DNA from: Streptomyces changanensis
GTDB taxonomy: Bacteria; Actinomycetota; Actinomycetes; Streptomycetales; Streptomycetaceae
DNA: 64,000 nt
Direction: 5' to 3'
Assembly: GCF_024600715.1 (NCBI RefSeq)
Contig: NZ_CP102332.1
Span: forward strand, 6,696,001-6,760,000
Part shown: in pieces, positions 44,326-53,711 of the stretch
Numbering within the stretch: the first letter of the stretch is position 1
Layout of the letters: every line of letters starts with the position of its first letter
Made by a program: the position numbers and the translations under genes
The notes under the pieces: model-generated
Seen by the model: the letters and a program-made list of their open reading frames with translations, nothing else
The model's database searches: none
What the model was told of the DNA's origin: nothing

Positions 44326-45606
44326 ATGGCCCACCAGCCCCTCACCCCCACCCGCACCCCGCCCGTCACCGCTCCCGCCCCCGCCATGTCCGCGGTGCAG
44401 AAGCGCACCCTGACCGTGCTGCTCGTCTCCCAGGTCCTCAGCGGTGTCGGCCTCGCCGCCGGGGTCACCGTCGCCGGGCTGCTGGCCGGGCAGATGCTCC
44501 ACGACACCTCGCTGTCCGGACTGCCCATCGCCCTGCTCACCGCGGGCTCCGCCGTCGCCGCCGTCGTCATCGGACGCGTCTCCCAGTACCTCGGCCGCCG
44601 CCCCGGACTGGCCGCCGGGTATCTCACCGGCGCCCTCGGCGGTGCCGGTGTCGTCGTCGCGGCCGCGCTCGGCAGCCCAGCCCTGCTGTTCGTCTCCCTG
44701 TTCCTGTACGGCGCCGGCACCACGTCCAACCTCCAGGCCCGATACGCGGGAGCCGACCTCGCCGCACCCCGTCAGCGCGCCCGCGCCACCTCCACCGTCA
44801 TCGTCGCCACCACCGTCGGCGGCATCACCGGACCGTTGCTCGTCACCCCCGCCGGGCACCTCGCGACCGCCCTCCGACTGCCCGAGCCGGCCGGCCTGTT
44901 CCTCCTCTCCACGGTCGCGTTCACGCTGGCTGGGCTCACCCTCCTCGTATGGCTGCGGCCTGACCCGCTGCTGCTCGCCCGCACCCTGCCCGCGCCTCCT
45001 GCCGAGAGCGCACCGGCGGATTCCCCCTCCCGGCCCGGGCCCGGACTGCTCGTCGGTGTCGTCGTCCTGGTCCTCAGTCAGCTCGTCATGGTCGCCGTGA
45101 TGACCATGACCCCCGTCCATATGCACGCCCACGGCTTCGGCACCACCGCGTCCGGCCTGGTCATCGCCTTGCACACGGGCTCCATGTATCTGCCGTCACC
45201 CCTGGCCGGCCGCCTCGTCGACCGATTCGGCGCCACGGTGATGAGCGTGGTGACGGCCGGCACGCTGTGCGCGGCGGGAGCAGTCGCCGCCCTCGCGCCC
45301 GACCACTCCTTCCCCCTGATCGCCCTCGCCCTCGTCCTGCTCGGCGTCGGCTGGAGCTTCGGCCTGGTCACCGGCACCGCGATCGTCACCGACAGCACGC
45401 CCCTGGCCACCCGCGCCAAGGTCCAGGGACTGGTCGACGTCGCCATCGCCATCGCGGGCGCCGTCGGCGGCCTGGCCTCCGGCATCGTCGTCGCCTTCGC
45501 CAGCTACCCGATCCTCGCCGTTCTGTGCGGCGTCCTCGCCTCTGTGGCCGCGCCTGCGGCCATCGTCGCGGCCCGCAAGGGCTCCTCGCGCGCCTGTCCG
45601 GCGTAG
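44326..45606 (+). CDS. MFS transporter
   Basis: 426 residues with 12 predicted membrane segments and the loop 2-3 region RVSQYLGRRPGLAAGYLTG typical of the family. It is last in the operon, so it may export a product or import the substrate of the MBL/LLM/FMN reductase set. The specificity is unknown. ATG 44326 lies 62 bases after the FMN reductase stop. Confidence 0.88.
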   Translation: MAHQPLTPTRTPPVTAPAPAMSAVQKRTLTVLLVSQVLSGVGLAAGVTVAGLLAGQMLHDTSLSGLPIALLTAGSAVAAVVIGRVSQYLGRRPGLAAGYLTGALGGAGVVVAAALGSPALLFVSLFLYGAGTTSNLQARYAGADLAAPRQRARATSTVIVATTVGGITGPLLVTPAGHLATALRLPEPAGLFLLSTVAFTLAGLTLLVWLRPDPLLLARTLPAPPAESAPADSPSRPGPGLLVGVVVLVLSQLVMVAVMTMTPVHMHAHGFGTTASGLVIALHTGSMYLPSPLAGRLVDRFGATVMSVVTAGTLCAAGAVAALAPDHSFPLIALALVLLGVGWSFGLVTGTAIVTDSTPLATRAKVQGLVDVAIAIAGAVGGLASGIVVAFASYPILAVLCGVLASVAAPAAIVAARKGSSRACPA

Positions 45607-45733
45607 TCGGGGTGGGACCGCAAGACGAGCGAAACGTGCCACACACCAGCCGCCAGGCAGGCCACAGGCGCGAGTCGGTGGCGAGGACCTCCGCTGACTC
45701 GAAGGGACGACAACGCGAACAGCGAGGGTGTTG

Positions 45734-45751
45734 CATGGGCGGTAGCCCATG
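45734..45751. terminator. Hairpin between convergent genes
   Basis: CATGGGC-GGTA-GCCCATG, a perfect 7-bp stem midway between the MFS and LuxR genes, which converge. A bidirectional terminator is likely. Confidence 0.5.
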
Positions 45752-45840
45752 AAACATCCGACCGCGCGGCCCCATCTGCGGCGATCATGTTCCATGAGGT
45801 GTTGTCGCCTGCCGGTCGGACGTCCCGGCTCCCGCCCCGG

Positions 45841-47481
45841 TCAGGCGTTCTCGCCCCCGCCGCCCCTCCGTTCTGTTCGGTCGCCGTTCATCAGCAGTGC
45901 CAGCTCGACCCGTGAGCGGACGCCCAGCTGGCTGAAGATGTTGCGCAGGTGGTGGTCCACGGTGCGAGGGCTGAGCGACAGTCGCGCGGCCACTTCGCGG
46001 TTCGTGGCGCCCGACGCCACCAGGCCCGCCACGCGCTGTTGTTGCGGAGTCAGCCGCCCGAGAGCGCTGACGTCGTCGCCGGCTGCGCTGTCCCCGGCGG
46101 CCCGCAGCTCGGACCGTGTTCGCTTCTCCCACAGCAGGGCGCCGCAGCGCTCGAAGCCCACCAGGGCGGCCCGCAGTTGCCGCCGGGCCTCCAGGGGTCT
46201 GCGTCGGCGGCGCAGCCACATGCCGTAGGACAGGAGCGTGCGGGCGTGCTCGAACTGGCCGTCGGCGGCCTCGTGCTCCGCCAGAGCCCGCTGGTACAGA
46301 GTGTCGCAGTCCTCTTCCCGGGCCGTCAGGGCTCGGAGACGGGTCAGTTGGGCCGTGGCCTGTGGATCGGCGCCCAGGGCGGCCCACTCGGCGTACAGGT
46401 CGACCATGTCGGTGACGTCCTCGTCCAGTCCGGCCAGGACCGTCGCCTCCACGAGGCACGGCACCGCGAGCATCCACAGGCCGAAGTGCCCGCGCCGGGG
46501 GCCCGGTCGGAGCAGCGGCGCGAGACGGGTCGCGGCCTGTTCGGCCCGGCCGTGGCCCAGGTCGGCACGGGCGCGGGCCCACTCCGCCATGGTGCTCACC
46601 TGGAGCAGCCCATGCGGCCGGGCGACCGACAGGGCGGCCTTGGCGTGGTGTTCGGTGGCGGAGTCGGCGCCCACCAGGGAGAAGACCAGTGCCAGCAGGG
46701 CGTGGTGTTGGGCGCCGATGTTGCGCTGACCGAGTCGGCGGGCGGCACGCAGACCTTCCTCGGCGTGGGCACGGGCCTGGTGGTGGAAGCCGGCGCGCAG
46801 TTCGGCGTAGGCCAGGAACTCCAGGATGCGGGCGGTCGGCCCGGACACGCCCTGGGCGCCGGCGGCCGCCAGGGCCCGGCCGAGCAGGCGCCGCGCGGCG
46901 GCGATGTCGCCCAGCACCAGCGCCGCGCGGCCCGCGTACAGCAGGGCGTCCGGCTGCTGTGTGCGCGCCGCGGCCGCGAGCAGCGGTTCCAACTCCTGCG
47001 CCGCCCGGGCGAAGTCGAGCAGCACGATGTGGCGCATGCCCGCCCGGAAGGCGCCCCACGGTGCCGCCGCGGCGTCCGAACCCTCGGGGCGTTCGGCCGG
47101 TGGCGTCTCGTCCGCGGTGCGTCCGGCGGGGCGCTCCAGCGTCTGGAGGTAGGCCGTGAGGTCGCCGGCGGCCCAGGCTGCTTCCGCCGCCGCCGCGAGG
47201 GCCTGCTCCGCGCCCTCCACATCGTGCGACCCCAGCGACTCGGCCGCGAGCAGCAGGGTCTGGTGGGCATCGGCCACGGGGCCGTCGCTCGACAGGAGCA
47301 GGCCCCGCTGCAGTTCGGCCCGGGCGCGCAGCGGCGCGTTGTCACCGGCCGTGCTGCGGGCGGCCACGAGCAGGGCAAGAGCGCGGTGGGTCTGCCCGCC
47401 GTGGCGAGCACGCTCGGCAGCCTTGAACAACTGGGAGGCCCGGTCGCCGCCCGTGTCGGCTGTCTGGTCGTACATGTTCAT
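45841..47481 (-). CDS. LuxR-family regulator with helical-repeat sensor
   Basis: 546 residues from ATG 47481 (AGGAAG upstream). The last 70 residues are a LuxR HTH (LTPQQQRVAGLVASGATNRE, then SLSPRTVDHHLRNIFSQLGV). The rest is an array of TPR-like helical repeats (AAEAAWAAGDLTAYLQTLER and similar). The usual LAL ATPase domain with Walker motifs is missing, so it is a short form or a truncated LAL. It is convergent with the MFS operon and divergent from the cutinase gene, which it might regulate. Confidence 0.85.
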   Translation of the reverse strand: MNMYDQTADTGGDRASQLFKAAERARHGGQTHRALALLVAARSTAGDNAPLRARAELQRGLLLSSDGPVADAHQTLLLAAESLGSHDVEGAEQALAAAAEAAWAAGDLTAYLQTLERPAGRTADETPPAERPEGSDAAAAPWGAFRAGMRHIVLLDFARAAQELEPLLAAAARTQQPDALLYAGRAALVLGDIAAARRLLGRALAAAGAQGVSGPTARILEFLAYAELRAGFHHQARAHAEEGLRAARRLGQRNIGAQHHALLALVFSLVGADSATEHHAKAALSVARPHGLLQVSTMAEWARARADLGHGRAEQAATRLAPLLRPGPRRGHFGLWMLAVPCLVEATVLAGLDEDVTDMVDLYAEWAALGADPQATAQLTRLRALTAREEDCDTLYQRALAEHEAADGQFEHARTLLSYGMWLRRRRRPLEARRQLRAALVGFERCGALLWEKRTRSELRAAGDSAAGDDVSALGRLTPQQQRVAGLVASGATNREVAARLSLSPRTVDHHLRNIFSQLGVRSRVELALLMNGDRTERRGGGGENA

Positions 47482-47904
47482 TGCCGCTTCCTGTCTTACG
47501 TTTCCGGAGCGTAACAGACGGTTTGAAGACATCCTGGCGAGAATTGGGTGGCTCAACAGCGCAGAAGCACGCGGCCCGGGCCGCGGCCGTGAGCGTGCTG
47601 AGTGTGACCTGTGAGACTGGTGGTTCCACCGATGCGCAGGAGTGTCCCCGCTCTTACGCTGGGCCCGGCCGATCGTCCCGGGGCGACCCCGGGGACCGGC
47701 CGCAGGCGTCCCATCAGGAGTGCCCCACGCTCCTGCCGTCCCACAGGGCCCGGACGCCTACCCGATCCACGTACCACCGTCCTCCTCGACCTCCACGACG
47801 ACACGGTTCACGGCCGACGACACGTGTCGACAGCCGTTGGGCGACCGGCTCCCGGGACCGCCCGCGCACCCGCCGTCAGGGGACGAGGCGAGAGGAAACC
47901 GCTC

Positions 47905-48843
47905 ATGCAGGCAACTCCCCAGTCGTCCACACCCGCCCCGGGAAACGGTCCGGCGCGGCACCGCCGTCGGTCCCGCGGCCCGATCCTGGGTGCCCTCGCG
48001 TCCGCGGCGGCGCTGGCCGGCCTGGCGACCATGCTCACCGGCGGCGCGAACGCCGCCGAGAACCCCTACGAGCGTGGTCCGGCCCCCACCGAGGCCAGTG
48101 TGACGGCCACGCGCGGCACGTACGCCGTCTCCGAGACCAGGGTCCCCCGGTTCAGCGTGTCCGGGTTCGGCGGTGGCACGATCTACTACCCGACCAGCAC
48201 CGACGACGGCACATTCGGCGCCGTGGCGATCTCCCCGGGGTACACCGCGCGCCAGTCCTCGATCGCCTGGCTGGGGCCGCGGCTCGCCTCCCAGGGCTTC
48301 GTGGTGTTCACCATCGACACCAACACCACCTCGGACCAGCCGGCCTCCCGCGGCGACCAGTTGCTGGCCGCGCTCGACTACCTCACGAAGACCAGCAGCG
48401 TCCGCAGCCGGGTGGACGGCACGCGGCTCGGGGTCATGGGCCACTCGATGGGCGGCGGCGGCACGCTGGAGGCGGCCAAGGACCGGCCCTCGCTCAAGGC
48501 CGCCATCCCGCTCACCGCGTGGAACCTGGACAAGAACTGGCCGGAGATCCGGACGCCCACCCTGATCGTCGGAGCGGACGGCGACACCGTCGCCTCGGTC
48601 CGCTCGCACTCCGAACCGTTCTACGAGAGCCTGCCGTCCTCGCTGGATCGGGCGTACCTGGAGCTGAACAACGCCCACCACCTGACGCCGAACATGTCGA
48701 ACACGACGATCGCGAAGTACAGCATCAGCTGGCTGAAGCGGTTCATCGACAACGACACCCGCTACGAGCGGTTCCTGTGCCCGTTGCCGCGGCCGAGCTT
48801 GTCGATCGCGGAGTACCGGGGCACCTGCCCGCACACCGCGTGA
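47905..48843 (+). CDS. Secreted cutinase, PET-hydrolase type
   Basis: 312 residues with an export signal ([20 protein letters not shown], then ANA). The mature part starts [15 protein letters not shown], as in Thermobifida cutinases, and the alpha/beta hydrolase core matches along its length. The catalytic triad is visible: Ser in GHSMGGGGT, Asp in GADGDTVA and His in NNAHHLTPN. The oxyanion and aromatic-clamp residues of PET hydrolases are present ([10 protein letters not shown] tyrosine; Met after Ser; [10 protein letters not shown] tryptophan). Cysteines in FLCP and GTCPH form the C-terminal disulfide. ATG with AGAGGA upstream. It hydrolyses polyesters such as cutin outside the cell; activity on PET is an inference. 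Confidence 0.9.
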   Translation: MQATPQSSTPAPGNGPARHRRRSRGPILGALASAAALAGLATMLTGGANAAENPYERGPAPTEASVTATRGTYAVSETRVPRFSVSGFGGGTIYYPTSTDDGTFGAVAISPGYTARQSSIAWLGPRLASQGFVVFTIDTNTTSDQPASRGDQLLAALDYLTKTSSVRSRVDGTRLGVMGHSMGGGGTLEAAKDRPSLKAAIPLTAWNLDKNWPEIRTPTLIVGADGDTVASVRSHSEPFYESLPSSLDRAYLELNNAHHLTPNMSNTTIAKYSISWLKRFIDNDTRYERFLCPLPRPSLSIAEYRGTCPHTA

Positions 48844-49329
48844 CCCCGGTCGCCGCCCGCCGGCCCCGCCCCGGACGGGTCGGGTCGGGGGCGGCGCCGC
48901 GTGCCGTGCGGGCCGGCCCGGCGCGGCCGTTCAGAACGGATGTCCCGGATCGCCTCCTCCCTCACCCACACCCGCTCTTCGTGCTCAAGGACGCCGCCCG
49001 TCCTCAAGAACGTGATCCTCGGCTCACCGGCTGCCGACGGCATCCACTGCCCCGGTGCGGGACGAGCCGCACGGGTGGCGGACGCCACCAGCCGACGCCA
49101 CCCCGCCGGCCCTCCCGTCGCGCGCCCCCACGGGTGAGGTGCGGGGGAGGGGGTAACACCGGAGGAACGGGGCCGCCGGGGAACCGTGGTGGGGAAGGAC
49201 CGCGTGTTCGGTGGGGCGGGTCCGATTCCGCTGCCGGAGGGCTGCACGGCGTGTCGGGTTGTCGTACCGACGCGGGCGTCGCCGGCCTGAGGCGTCCGGG
49301 CAGTCGCAGTCGAAGACGGGGAGTATCTC
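48844..49329. other. Intergenic region before the effector-STAND pair
   Basis: About 490 bases without a gene. No clear promoter or terminator is seen; the strand shadows are low-complexity. Confidence 0.4.
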
Positions 49330-49842
49330 GTGGATGAGCACCTGGCGGCCCTGGCCGCCTCCGCGGCCGCTGCGATGGTGAGCGCGGTCGCCACAGACGC
49401 CTGGGAGCGGACGCGCGCCGGGATCGTCCACCTGTGGAGCCGCTACCGGCCGGCGGCGTCGGACGAGCAGGTGGCGGCGGAACTCGACCGGACGCGGGCG
49501 CGACTGCTGTCGGACGAACGGCCGGCTGCGCCCGACCCCGAGCTGGTCACCACCTGGGAGGCGCGGTTCCGTTATCTGCTCATGGTCGAACCGGCGGCCG
49601 CGCAGGCCCTGGAGAGGCTCGTCGCCGAGTCCGCCGAGTCCGCCGAGTCCGTCCGAGCCGCCGCCGTCGCCGAACCGTCCGGGCCCGCGGTCCCGGAAGA
49701 GAACGGTGGGGACGAGTACGCCGACGCCGACGCCCGGCCGGCCGGCGACGGCGGGTCCACCCACGTGGAGATGCGGGGCGAGGCCAGGGACCAGGGCCAG
49801 GTCTTCCAATCCGGCCACACCCTGAACGTACGCTTCCGGTGA
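49330..49842 (+). CDS. Small effector-like protein coupled to a STAND NTPase
   Basis: 170 residues. A helical N-terminal part (MDEHLAALAASAAAAMVSAV, then DAWERTRAGIVHLWSRYRP) is shared by many Streptomyces proteins encoded just before STAND genes. An acidic linker leads to a C-terminal motif GQVFQSGHTLNVRF. The downstream STAND protein has a related motif GAVYQAFGDVVVVHHD at its N-terminus. Matching motifs on an effector and its STAND partner are known to act as amyloid-like signalling adaptors. Its stop overlaps the next GTG (GTGA). Confidence 0.7.
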   Translation: MDEHLAALAASAAAAMVSAVATDAWERTRAGIVHLWSRYRPAASDEQVAAELDRTRARLLSDERPAAPDPELVTTWEARFRYLLMVEPAAAQALERLVAESAESAESVRAAAVAEPSGPAVPEENGGDEYADADARPAGDGGSTHVEMRGEARDQGQVFQSGHTLNVRFR

Positions 49843-52800
49843 CGGCTCCGGACCCGCACGGCCCGCGCCGCCCGCAGCGTCCGGAGCGTGACGTCACGCT
49901 GCAGGCCTGGGCCTCGGGCCACGGCGCCGTCTACCAGGCGTTCGGGGACGTGGTCGTGGTCCACCACGACCATTTCCACGCGGCTGCCGAGGAGTACGGG
50001 CGCACCACGGGCCCCTCGTCGATCGACGAGTGCCCCTACCCCGGCCTCCGTCCGTTCGAGATGACGGACTCGGCGTGGTTCTTCGGCCGCGAGAAGCTGG
50101 TCGGCCGGCTCGTGGACCGCCTGGAGAAGTGCCTCTCCGACCGTCTGCCGCTGGCGGTCGTCGCCCCTTCGGGGGCGGGCAAGTCGTCGTTGCTGAGGGC
50201 CGGCCTGCTCCCCGCGGTGGCTCACGGGCGCTTACCCGGTTCGCAAGCCTGGCCCCAACTCCTCTTCACCCCGTCCGATGCCCCGCTGGCCGCTCTCGTG
50301 TCGGCACTCGCCCGACTCACGGACGAGGAGGAGGCGGACGTCCACGAGGCGCTGTCGCAGGGCGGCGAAGCACTGTCCGCGCTGATCCGCGCCCGCCTCA
50401 CCCTCGACCACCGGTCCCGGCTGCTCCTCGTCGTCGACCAACTGGAGGAACTGTTCACCCTCTGCCCGGACCCCGCCGTCCGCCGCCGCTTCGTCGACGC
50501 GCTGCACGGCCTCACCGGCGGTGACGAGCCGGCCGCCGTGGTCGTGTACGCGCTGCGCTCGGATGCCTACGGTGACTGCGCCGCCCACCCCTTCCTCGCC
50601 GACGGACTGGTGCACCGCCAGGTCATCGTCGGCCCGATGACGGAGGACGAGGTGCGCAGGACCATGACCCGGCCGGCCGAGCGGAGCCGCCTGAAGCTCG
50701 CCCCGGGCCTGGTCGACGTCATCGTGCGCGACCTGCGCGCCACCACGCGCGTCGACGGCCAGTCGTACGAGACGAGTCGGCTGCCGTTGCTCGCGCACGC
50801 CCTGCGGGCCACCTGGCAGCAGCGCCGCGACGACACCCTCACGGTGGACAGCTACCAGGACACCGGCGGTATCGCCGAAGCGGTGCAGGCGAGCGCCGAA
50901 GACGAATTCACCAGGTTGGACGACGCCGATCACCAGGTGGTGCGGCAGATGTTCCTCGCCCTGGTCCGCACCGGTGAGAACGGCGAGGTGAGCCGGCGCC
51001 GCCGTACGCGCGCCGACCTGCTCCTGGCGATGTCCCGGCCGGAGCGCCTCCCCGACCTCGTCCAGCGGTTCACCGCCGCCCGTCTGCTCACCCAGGGGGT
51101 GGAGCGCGGCGAGGCCACCGTGGAGATCACCCACGAGGCGCTGCTGCGGGCCTGGCCGCGGCTACGCGGCTGGATCGCCGAGGCGGGCAGCGGTGCGCTG
51201 ACCCGCCAGGCGGCGGAGGAGACGGCTGTGGCCTGGGAACGCGGCGGGCGCCAGGACGCGGGACTGCTCTACTCCGGCGGCCGGCTGGAGGCCGCTACCG
51301 CCTGGGCGGAGGACACCGGCCCCGAAGAGGTCGGTCCGCTGCTCGCCGACTTCCTCGCCGCATCCCGGCGCCAGGAGCGCCGGACACGACTCGTCCGGAA
51401 GGGCGCGGTGGTGACCGTCGTCGTCCTGGCCGTCGTCGCCTCGGCACTGGCGGTCTTCTCCTCGCAGCAGCGCGAACTCGCCGTCCGACAGCGCAACGAC
51501 GCCATCTTCAGCCGGGTCGCCGCCGAAGCGGACCGCCGGCGCGACGCGGACCCCGCGCTGGCCGCCCAACTCGACCTTGTCGCCCACGAGATGCGCCCCA
51601 CACCCGAAGGGCGCACCCGGCTCATCCGGGCATCGGGGACCGTCCTGCCGATGGCCCTGCCCGGCGCGCACGGCATCGTGCACTCCACGGCGTTCCGCGA
51701 GGACGGCACCCTGCTCACCGGCACGGACCGGGTACGGCTGTGGGACGTCAAGCCGGACGCCGCCGCGAAGGTGCTGGGGACCGCCGCCTCCCCGGGCCCG
51801 GGGATCCGGGTCGCCGCGGCGTACGACGCGCGGGGCGCCCTCGCGGCCGTCGGCTCCGGGGACGGGACGTTCCGGCTCGTGGACGTCTCCGACCCCCGGC
51901 GGCCCGTGCCTCTGTCCGCCTGGACGCAGGCCGGTGCCGGTGCCGTCCCCGTCCTGTCGTTCAGCCCGGACGGGCGCACACTGGCGCTGGGGACGAAGGA
52001 CCAGCGCGACGGGGTCACCCGGGGAACCGTGCAGCTGTGGGACGTCGGCGACCCCCGCCGACCCCGGCGGGTGAGCACCGTGCTGTCGCTTCGCGGGCAG
52101 CACGTCGGCTCCGTCGCCTTCAGCCCCGTCGGCGCCACCCTGGCGGTCGGCGGCGGCACCGCTCCCCGAAGTTCCCTGCTGCGCCTGTGGGACGTGAGCG
52201 ACCCGGCCCGTCCGGCCGCACTGGGAGGGAACCTTGGTGGCCACACCACCATCGTCAATCGGGTGGTCTTCAACTCCACAGGGAACCTGATGGCCAGCGC
52301 GGCCAGCGACCGCAAGGTGTACCTCTGGGACACGTCGGACCCCGGCGAACCGAAGCAGGTCCAGCACCTGATCCTCGGCAGCGAGGCGACCGCCCTCGCC
52401 TTCAGCGCGGACTGGCGCCTCCTCGCCACCGGGGAGAACTCCGGAGACGTCAACCTGTGGAACGTGGCGGCCCCCGCCTTCGCCCGCCCCGTGGCCCCCA
52501 CGCTCCGCGGCCACACCAGTACCCTCACCCAACTCGCCTTCGATGCCGACGGACGGACCCTGGTCAGCGGCAGCGGGGACGGCCGGATCCAGGTGTGGCG
52601 GATACCGGGGACCCTGGTCGTCACGGACCACGGCGCCTGGGTGGCCGCCGTCGCGCTGAGCGGTGACGGGAGACTCCTGGCGGCGGCGTCCGGCGCCTGG
52701 GTGTCGCTCTGGGACGTCTCCGACCCTCGCCGCCCCACCCGCGTCGGCACCCTGCCGCAGTCCCCCGGGACGGTGTCCGCGCTGTCCTTCCGCCCCGGGC

Positions 52801-53684
52801 CCTCGGACCGGCCGGTCCTGGCCACCGGTGAGGTCGCCGGACGCGTACGGCTGTGGGACGTGGCGGCGCCGGCCCACCCCCGGAGGGTCAGCGACGCACC
52901 CGGTGCGCTGCCCCACCAGGTCGGAGGCCTCGTCTTCGACGCTCAGGGGCACACCCTGATCGCCACCGCAATGGGGTACGAGCGGGGGTTCGACGGCGGT
53001 GTGCGCGCTTGGGCCGTCACCGACCCGTCCCGCCCCGCCGCTCTCCACAACGCTCACCTCGCCGCCCGCACACCCCCACTGAGGGCTGTCGCGGCGGCCC
53101 CGGCAAGCGGCCACGTCTACACGGGCGACACCGTCAGCGGCAGGTTGCGCGTGTGGAGGACCGGACCTGGGACCGCACCCGTACCGGTACGCGGCACGGC
53201 CGGCGGGCAGATGGTCATGGCACTCGCCGCCGACCCGCGCGGCCGCCTGCTCGTGACCGGCAGCGGCGAGAGCCTGGTCCGGTTCTGGGACGTCTCCGAC
53301 CCCCGGTCACCCGTGGCCGCCGGTGCCCCGTCACGTGCCGGCGGGCCGGTGTACAGCGTCGGGTTCTCGACGGACGGCCGGCTCGCCGCCGCGGGGAACT
53401 CCATCGGGGAGATCCGCCTGTGGGACACGGCCGATCCCACCCGGACCGCCGCCTACGGCTCGCCGGTGAGCGGACACCGGGGCACCGTCCGGTCCCTGGT
53501 GTTCACCCCGCACGACGGCACGCTGATCTCCGGAGGGGAGGACGGAACGCTGCGCCTGTGGCAGACCGACCCCGATGCCGCCCGGGCCGTGGTCTGCGCG
53601 GCCACCCGGTTCGCGATGACCCCCGAGCGCTGGAAGGAGTACGTCTCCACGGCGTTGCCGTACGCGCCGCCCTGCCGCCGCTGA
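49839..53684 (+). CDS. STAND NTPase with WD40 repeats (predicted conflict sensor)
   Basis: 1281 residues. A short motif (about 25-44, GHGAVYQAFGDVVVVHHD) resembles the C-terminal motif of the upstream protein. The nSTAND1-type NTPase (about 65-400) has Walker A APSGAGKS at 109-116 and Walker B LLLVVDQLEEL near 195. A membrane segment (GAVVTVVVLAVVASALAVF, about 522-540) is followed by a long WD40 propeller region with repeated RLWDV and VNLWNV blade ends to the C-terminus. The repeats probably sense a trigger and the NTPase assembles. The GTG overlaps the upstream stop, so production is coupled. Confidence 0.87.
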   Translation: MTAPDPHGPRRPQRPERDVTLQAWASGHGAVYQAFGDVVVVHHDHFHAAAEEYGRTTGPSSIDECPYPGLRPFEMTDSAWFFGREKLVGRLVDRLEKCLSDRLPLAVVAPSGAGKSSLLRAGLLPAVAHGRLPGSQAWPQLLFTPSDAPLAALVSALARLTDEEEADVHEALSQGGEALSALIRARLTLDHRSRLLLVVDQLEELFTLCPDPAVRRRFVDALHGLTGGDEPAAVVVYALRSDAYGDCAAHPFLADGLVHRQVIVGPMTEDEVRRTMTRPAERSRLKLAPGLVDVIVRDLRATTRVDGQSYETSRLPLLAHALRATWQQRRDDTLTVDSYQDTGGIAEAVQASAEDEFTRLDDADHQVVRQMFLALVRTGENGEVSRRRRTRADLLLAMSRPERLPDLVQRFTAARLLTQGVERGEATVEITHEALLRAWPRLRGWIAEAGSGALTRQAAEETAVAWERGGRQDAGLLYSGGRLEAATAWAEDTGPEEVGPLLADFLAASRRQERRTRLVRKGAVVTVVVLAVVASALAVFSSQQRELAVRQRNDAIFSRVAAEADRRRDADPALAAQLDLVAHEMRPTPEGRTRLIRASGTVLPMALPGAHGIVHSTAFREDGTLLTGTDRVRLWDVKPDAAAKVLGTAASPGPGIRVAAAYDARGALAAVGSGDGTFRLVDVSDPRRPVPLSAWTQAGAGAVPVLSFSPDGRTLALGTKDQRDGVTRGTVQLWDVGDPRRPRRVSTVLSLRGQHVGSVAFSPVGATLAVGGGTAPRSSLLRLWDVSDPARPAALGGNLGGHTTIVNRVVFNSTGNLMASAASDRKVYLWDTSDPGEPKQVQHLILGSEATALAFSADWRLLATGENSGDVNLWNVAAPAFARPVAPTLRGHTSTLTQLAFDADGRTLVSGSGDGRIQVWRIPGTLVVTDHGAWVAAVALSGDGRLLAAASGAWVSLWDVSDPRRPTRVGTLPQSPGTVSALSFRPGPSDRPVLATGEVAGRVRLWDVAAPAHPRRVSDAPGALPHQVGGLVFDAQGHTLIATAMGYERGFDGGVRAWAVTDPSRPAALHNAHLAARTPPLRAVAAAPASGHVYTGDTVSGRLRVWRTGPGTAPVPVRGTAGGQMVMALAADPRGRLLVTGSGESLVRFWDVSDPRSPVAAGAPSRAGGPVYSVGFSTDGRLAAAGNSIGEIRLWDTADPTRTAAYGSPVSGHRGTVRSLVFTPHDGTLISGGEDGTLRLWQTDPDAARAVVCAATRFAMTPERWKEYVSTALPYAPPCRR

Positions 53685-53711
53685 CCCGGCACGACCGCAC
53701 GGCCCGCGACG

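Noticed and set aside
51162..53114. 650-residue minus-strand frame opposite the WD40 region
   Set aside because: Shadow frame caused by third-position GC; low-complexity translation.
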